A DNA stretch of 34,124 bases. Origin: Actinomycetes bacterium. GTDB taxonomy: Bacteria; Actinomycetota; Actinomycetes; Actinomycetales; Dermatophilaceae. Below are positions 32,140 through 34,124 of this stretch, piece after piece; positions within the stretch are counted from its first letter, which is position 1, and each line of letters opens with the position of its first letter. The notes under the pieces were generated by a model that ran no database searches, was not told where the DNA came from, and worked only from the letters and a program-made list of their open reading frames with translations. The DNA lies in assembly GCA_029552065.1 (NCBI GenBank), contig JAKPEG010000149.1:1-34124 (forward strand). Reading direction: 5' to 3'. A program made the position numbers and the translations under genes.

Positions 32140-32161
32140 GGGTATGCCGCGCGGCATACCC
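32140..32161. terminator. 22-bp perfect palindrome from an inverted GGTATGCCG pair
   Basis: GGGTATGCCGC is followed immediately by its own complement, and CAGC/GCTG outside extend the stem with a 3-base bulge. It sits 26 bases after the RibD-like stop codon and probably ends that transcript. A perfect loopless dyad could equally be a protein-binding site. Confidence 0.65.
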
Positions 32162-32207
32162 GCTGGTGCGGTGCGCCACCGCGCGAGGCGCGTCACACGC
32201 GGGCCCG

Positions 32208-32236
32208 GTGAGCAAGCGCTTACCCGCCACTAGACT
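32208..32236 (+). promoter_or_regulatory. Leaderless promoter with AAGCGCTT operator
   Basis: TAGACT (32231-32236) is a good -10 box and GTGAGC (32208-32213) a weak -35 at a 17-base spacing. Transcription would start at the A of the ATG at 32244, so the mRNA is probably leaderless. The spacer begins with the palindrome AAGCGCTT (32214-32221) inside a wider, imperfect dyad (GAGCAAGCGCTTACCC). This resembles TetR-type operators of fatty-acid genes. Confidence 0.55.
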
Positions 32237-32243
32237 TCGGACT

Positions 32244-34124
32244 ATGAGCGCCCTGCAGATCACCGCGATCGTGCTGTGCTTCACCATCCCCCTGTTGGGG
32301 TGGATTCTGCTGTTCCGCCAGGTGTTCCGCTTCTATCGGCTGTTCCAGACCGGTGCCGCCGACGACACCCGACGCGACCAGCCGGGCGCACGGGTGATGA
32401 CGGTCGCCAAGGAGTTCTTCGGGCACACCCGACTCGGGCGGCTGTCGATCGTGTCGATCGCGCATTGGTTCACGGCGCTCGGCTTCTTTCTGCTCTTCGC
32501 GACGCTCGTCAACGCCTTCTTCCAGCTCATCTGGGCCGACTTCCGGCTGCCCGTCGTCGGCCACTTCACACCCTTCGAGTGGCTCGTCGAACTCTTCGCC
32601 GGCATCGGCTTCATCGGCATCTGCGTGCTCATCTGGATTCGCCAACGCAACCACCCGCGCTCGGCCGACGGGGCCGCGGGTCGGCGTTCGCGCTTCTTCG
32701 GCTCGACCTGGTGGCAGGCCTACTACGTCGAGTTCACGATCTTCGTCGTCATGTTGTGCATCATGCTGCTGCGCACCCTCGAGGCCCGCATGGTGCAGAT
32801 AGGCCTCGGCGTCGGCTACACCGATCCGCAGATCTTCTGGCACTTCCCGCTGTCCGGCTGGGGCGCGCAATACCTGTGGTCGTGGGCCGACCTGCACACC
32901 GTCGAACAGCTCATCTATCTCGTGGCCATGATCAAGATCCTGGTGAGCTTCGCCTGGATGATCACCATCTCGCTCACCCCGACGATGGGCGTGGCCTGGC
33001 ACCGATTCCTCGCCTTCGTCAACATCTACTTCAAGCGCAACGCCGACGGGCGCACCGCCCTGGGGGCAGCCCGGCCGATGATGGTCGCCGGCAAGCCGTT
33101 CGACATGGAGGCGATGGACGATCTCGACGAGGACACCTCGCTCGGGGCCCACAAGGTCGAGGACTTCAGTTGGAAGGGCCTGCTCGACTTCACCACGTGC
33201 ACCGAATGCGGTCGCTGCCAGAGCCAATGCCCGGCATGGAACACCGACAAGCCGCTCTCGCCGAAGCTGCTCGTGATGACCCTGCGCGACCATGCCTATG
33301 CGAAGGCTCCCTGGCTCATGGCGGCCGAGGACAAGCGGGCCGACCTGCCGGCGCACACGCTCAAGCTCGCCGACGCGCCGCTCGTGGGCGAGCCTGCGGG
33401 CTACGACCCGGAGCATCCGCTCACGGCATACGACGCCTTGGGCACCGACGGGGTCATCCACGAGGACGTGCTCTGGTCCTGCACGACCTGCGGCGCGTGC
33501 GTCGAGCAGTGCCCGGTCGACATCGAGCACGTCGACCACATCCTCGACATGCGCCGCTACCAGAACCTCATCGCGAGCGCCTTCCCGGGCGAGTTCGCCA
33601 CCCTCTACAAGAACCTCGAGAAGAACTCCAACCCGTGGGGCCTCGCGCCGCGGCTGCGGATGGACTGGGCCAAGACCCTCGACTTCGAGGTGCCGGTCGT
33701 GGGCGGCGGCGTCGAGAACCTCGCCGAGGTCGACTACCTTTTCTGGGTCGGCTGCGCCGGGGCCTTCGAGGACCGCGCCAAGCGCACGTCGCGGGCGGTC
33801 GCCGAGCTGCTGCACACGGCCGGCGTCACCTATGCCGTGCTCGGGGACGGCGAGGCCTGCACCGGTGACTCCGCACGCCGCTCGGGTAACGAGATCCTCT
33901 TCCAGATGCTCGCGATGCAAAACGTCGAGATGCTCAACGAGGTCGGCGCGACGAAGATTGTCGTCACCTGCGCGCACTGCTACAACACGCTGAAGAACGA
34001 ATACCCGCAGCTGGGCGGCAATTACGAGGTCGTCCACCACACCCAGCTGCTCAACCGACTGGTCCGCGAGGGTCGCCTCACTCCCGTCTCCCGCCCCGGC
34101 GAGTCGGCGGGTTCCAAGGACGCC
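32244..34124 (+). CDS. etfD: EtfD-like membrane Fe-S oxidoreductase (3' truncated by window edge)
   Basis: The frame is open for 627 codons to the window end. The N-terminal half is a membrane domain with about five to six segments (ITAIVLCFTIPLLGWILLF, WFTALGFFLLFATLVNAFF, FIVVML-type helices, IYLVAMIKILVSFAWMITI) like a nitrate-reductase-gamma/HdrE fold. Two 4Fe-4S sites follow: C319, C322, C325, C329 (CTECGRCQSQC) and C413, C416, C419, C423 (CTTCGACVEQC). The CCG-type cysteine motifs of HdrD are VGCAGAFEDRA, then GDGEACTGDSARR and CAHCYNTL. This is the layout of mycobacterial Rv0338c (EtfD), which passes electrons from ETF and beta-oxidation into the quinone pool. The identification rests on architecture. 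The start fits the leaderless promoter. Confidence 0.9.
   Translation, partial: MSALQITAIVLCFTIPLLGWILLFRQVFRFYRLFQTGAADDTRRDQPGARVMTVAKEFFGHTRLGRLSIVSIAHWFTALGFFLLFATLVNAFFQLIWADFRLPVVGHFTPFEWLVELFAGIGFIGICVLIWIRQRNHPRSADGAAGRRSRFFGSTWWQAYYVEFTIFVVMLCIMLLRTLEARMVQIGLGVGYTDPQIFWHFPLSGWGAQYLWSWADLHTVEQLIYLVAMIKILVSFAWMITISLTPTMGVAWHRFLAFVNIYFKRNADGRTALGAARPMMVAGKPFDMEAMDDLDEDTSLGAHKVEDFSWKGLLDFTTCTECGRCQSQCPAWNTDKPLSPKLLVMTLRDHAYAKAPWLMAAEDKRADLPAHTLKLADAPLVGEPAGYDPEHPLTAYDALGTDGVIHEDVLWSCTTCGACVEQCPVDIEHVDHILDMRRYQNLIASAFPGEFATLYKNLEKNSNPWGLAPRLRMDWAKTLDFEVPVVGGGVENLAEVDYLFWVGCAGAFEDRAKRTSRAVAELLHTAGVTYAVLGDGEACTGDSARRSGNEILFQMLAMQNVEMLNEVGATKIVVTCAHCYNTLKNEYPQLGGNYEVVHHTQLLNRLVREGRLTPVSRPGESAGSKDA

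Noticed and set aside
32276..33868. 530-codon open frame on plus overlapping the EtfD-like gene
   Set aside because: It is in the wrong frame (Arg/His-rich, no Fe-S motifs). The frame from 32244 carries all cysteine clusters and membrane segments and is merely open at the window end.

Overview
The window is visibly very GC-rich, with GTG starts, start/stop overlaps and GC-rich terminators lacking T-tracts. Gene content (OmpR/HisKA pair, LCP protein, FolP2-type paralog, EtfD-like Fe-S reductase, MarR-controlled diiron protein) points to a high-GC actinomycete. Intrasporangiaceae/Dermatophilaceae is a guess from overall style, not a proven assignment.

Layout. (1) 1-5030, plus strand: a two-component system (regulator truncated at the left edge), a family-39-type polytopic glycosyltransferase and a GtrA flippase-like protein, closed by a strong hairpin; probably surface glycosylation. 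(2) 5097-6879: tRNA-Ser(GCU) on minus, then an LCP cell-wall ligase on plus. (3) 6908-13835, minus: an all-secreted operon of a 1774-aa protein with about twelve DUF11/CARDB-like repeats, an SGNH-fold protein lacking the nucleophile serine, and a small exported protein, with a dyad-overlapped -35 box upstream. (4) 14022-15804: cspA with its terminator and long leader, a FolP2-type DHPS paralog, and a divergent 34-codon ORF ending at a perfect hairpin. (5) 15944-18848: FAD monooxygenase and acyl-CoA-thioesterase-like protein, overlapping. (6) 18901-20225: a small, less GC-rich island beside tRNA-Ser(UGA), holding a 75-aa ORF and a frameshifted NYN nuclease gene and bracketed by a 16-bp direct repeat. 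(7) 20586-25938: the most interesting locus, a tightly overlapping four-gene operon: leaderless-secretory subtilase with a four-fold GTPYWV repeat, sigma-70 factor, 164-aa unknown, and TPR-CHAT protease. (8) 25931-28094: cysE and cysK (minus), and a small membrane-anchored protein. (9) 28101-30941, minus: MarR regulator, diiron protein and 2Fe-2S flavin reductase, with a 30-bp dyad at the diiron promoter. (10) 31066-34124, plus: VOC protein, RibD/DHFR-like protein, and an EtfD-like membrane Fe-S reductase cut by the right edge and apparently transcribed leaderless under a TetR-like operator.

Two signals stand out. First, the subtilase / sigma factor / small protein / TPR-CHAT operon looks like a protease-controlled transcriptional or defence switch, recalling the output arm of type III-E CRISPR (TPR-CHAT, Csx30, CASP-sigma) but with no CRISPR parts. 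Second, the 8-mer GTATGCCG (or its complement CGGCATAC) occurs about 33 times by eye where base composition predicts about one; it is found on both strands, in several reading frames, and as inverted pairs in intergenic hairpins, like a DNA uptake or chromosome-organising word.
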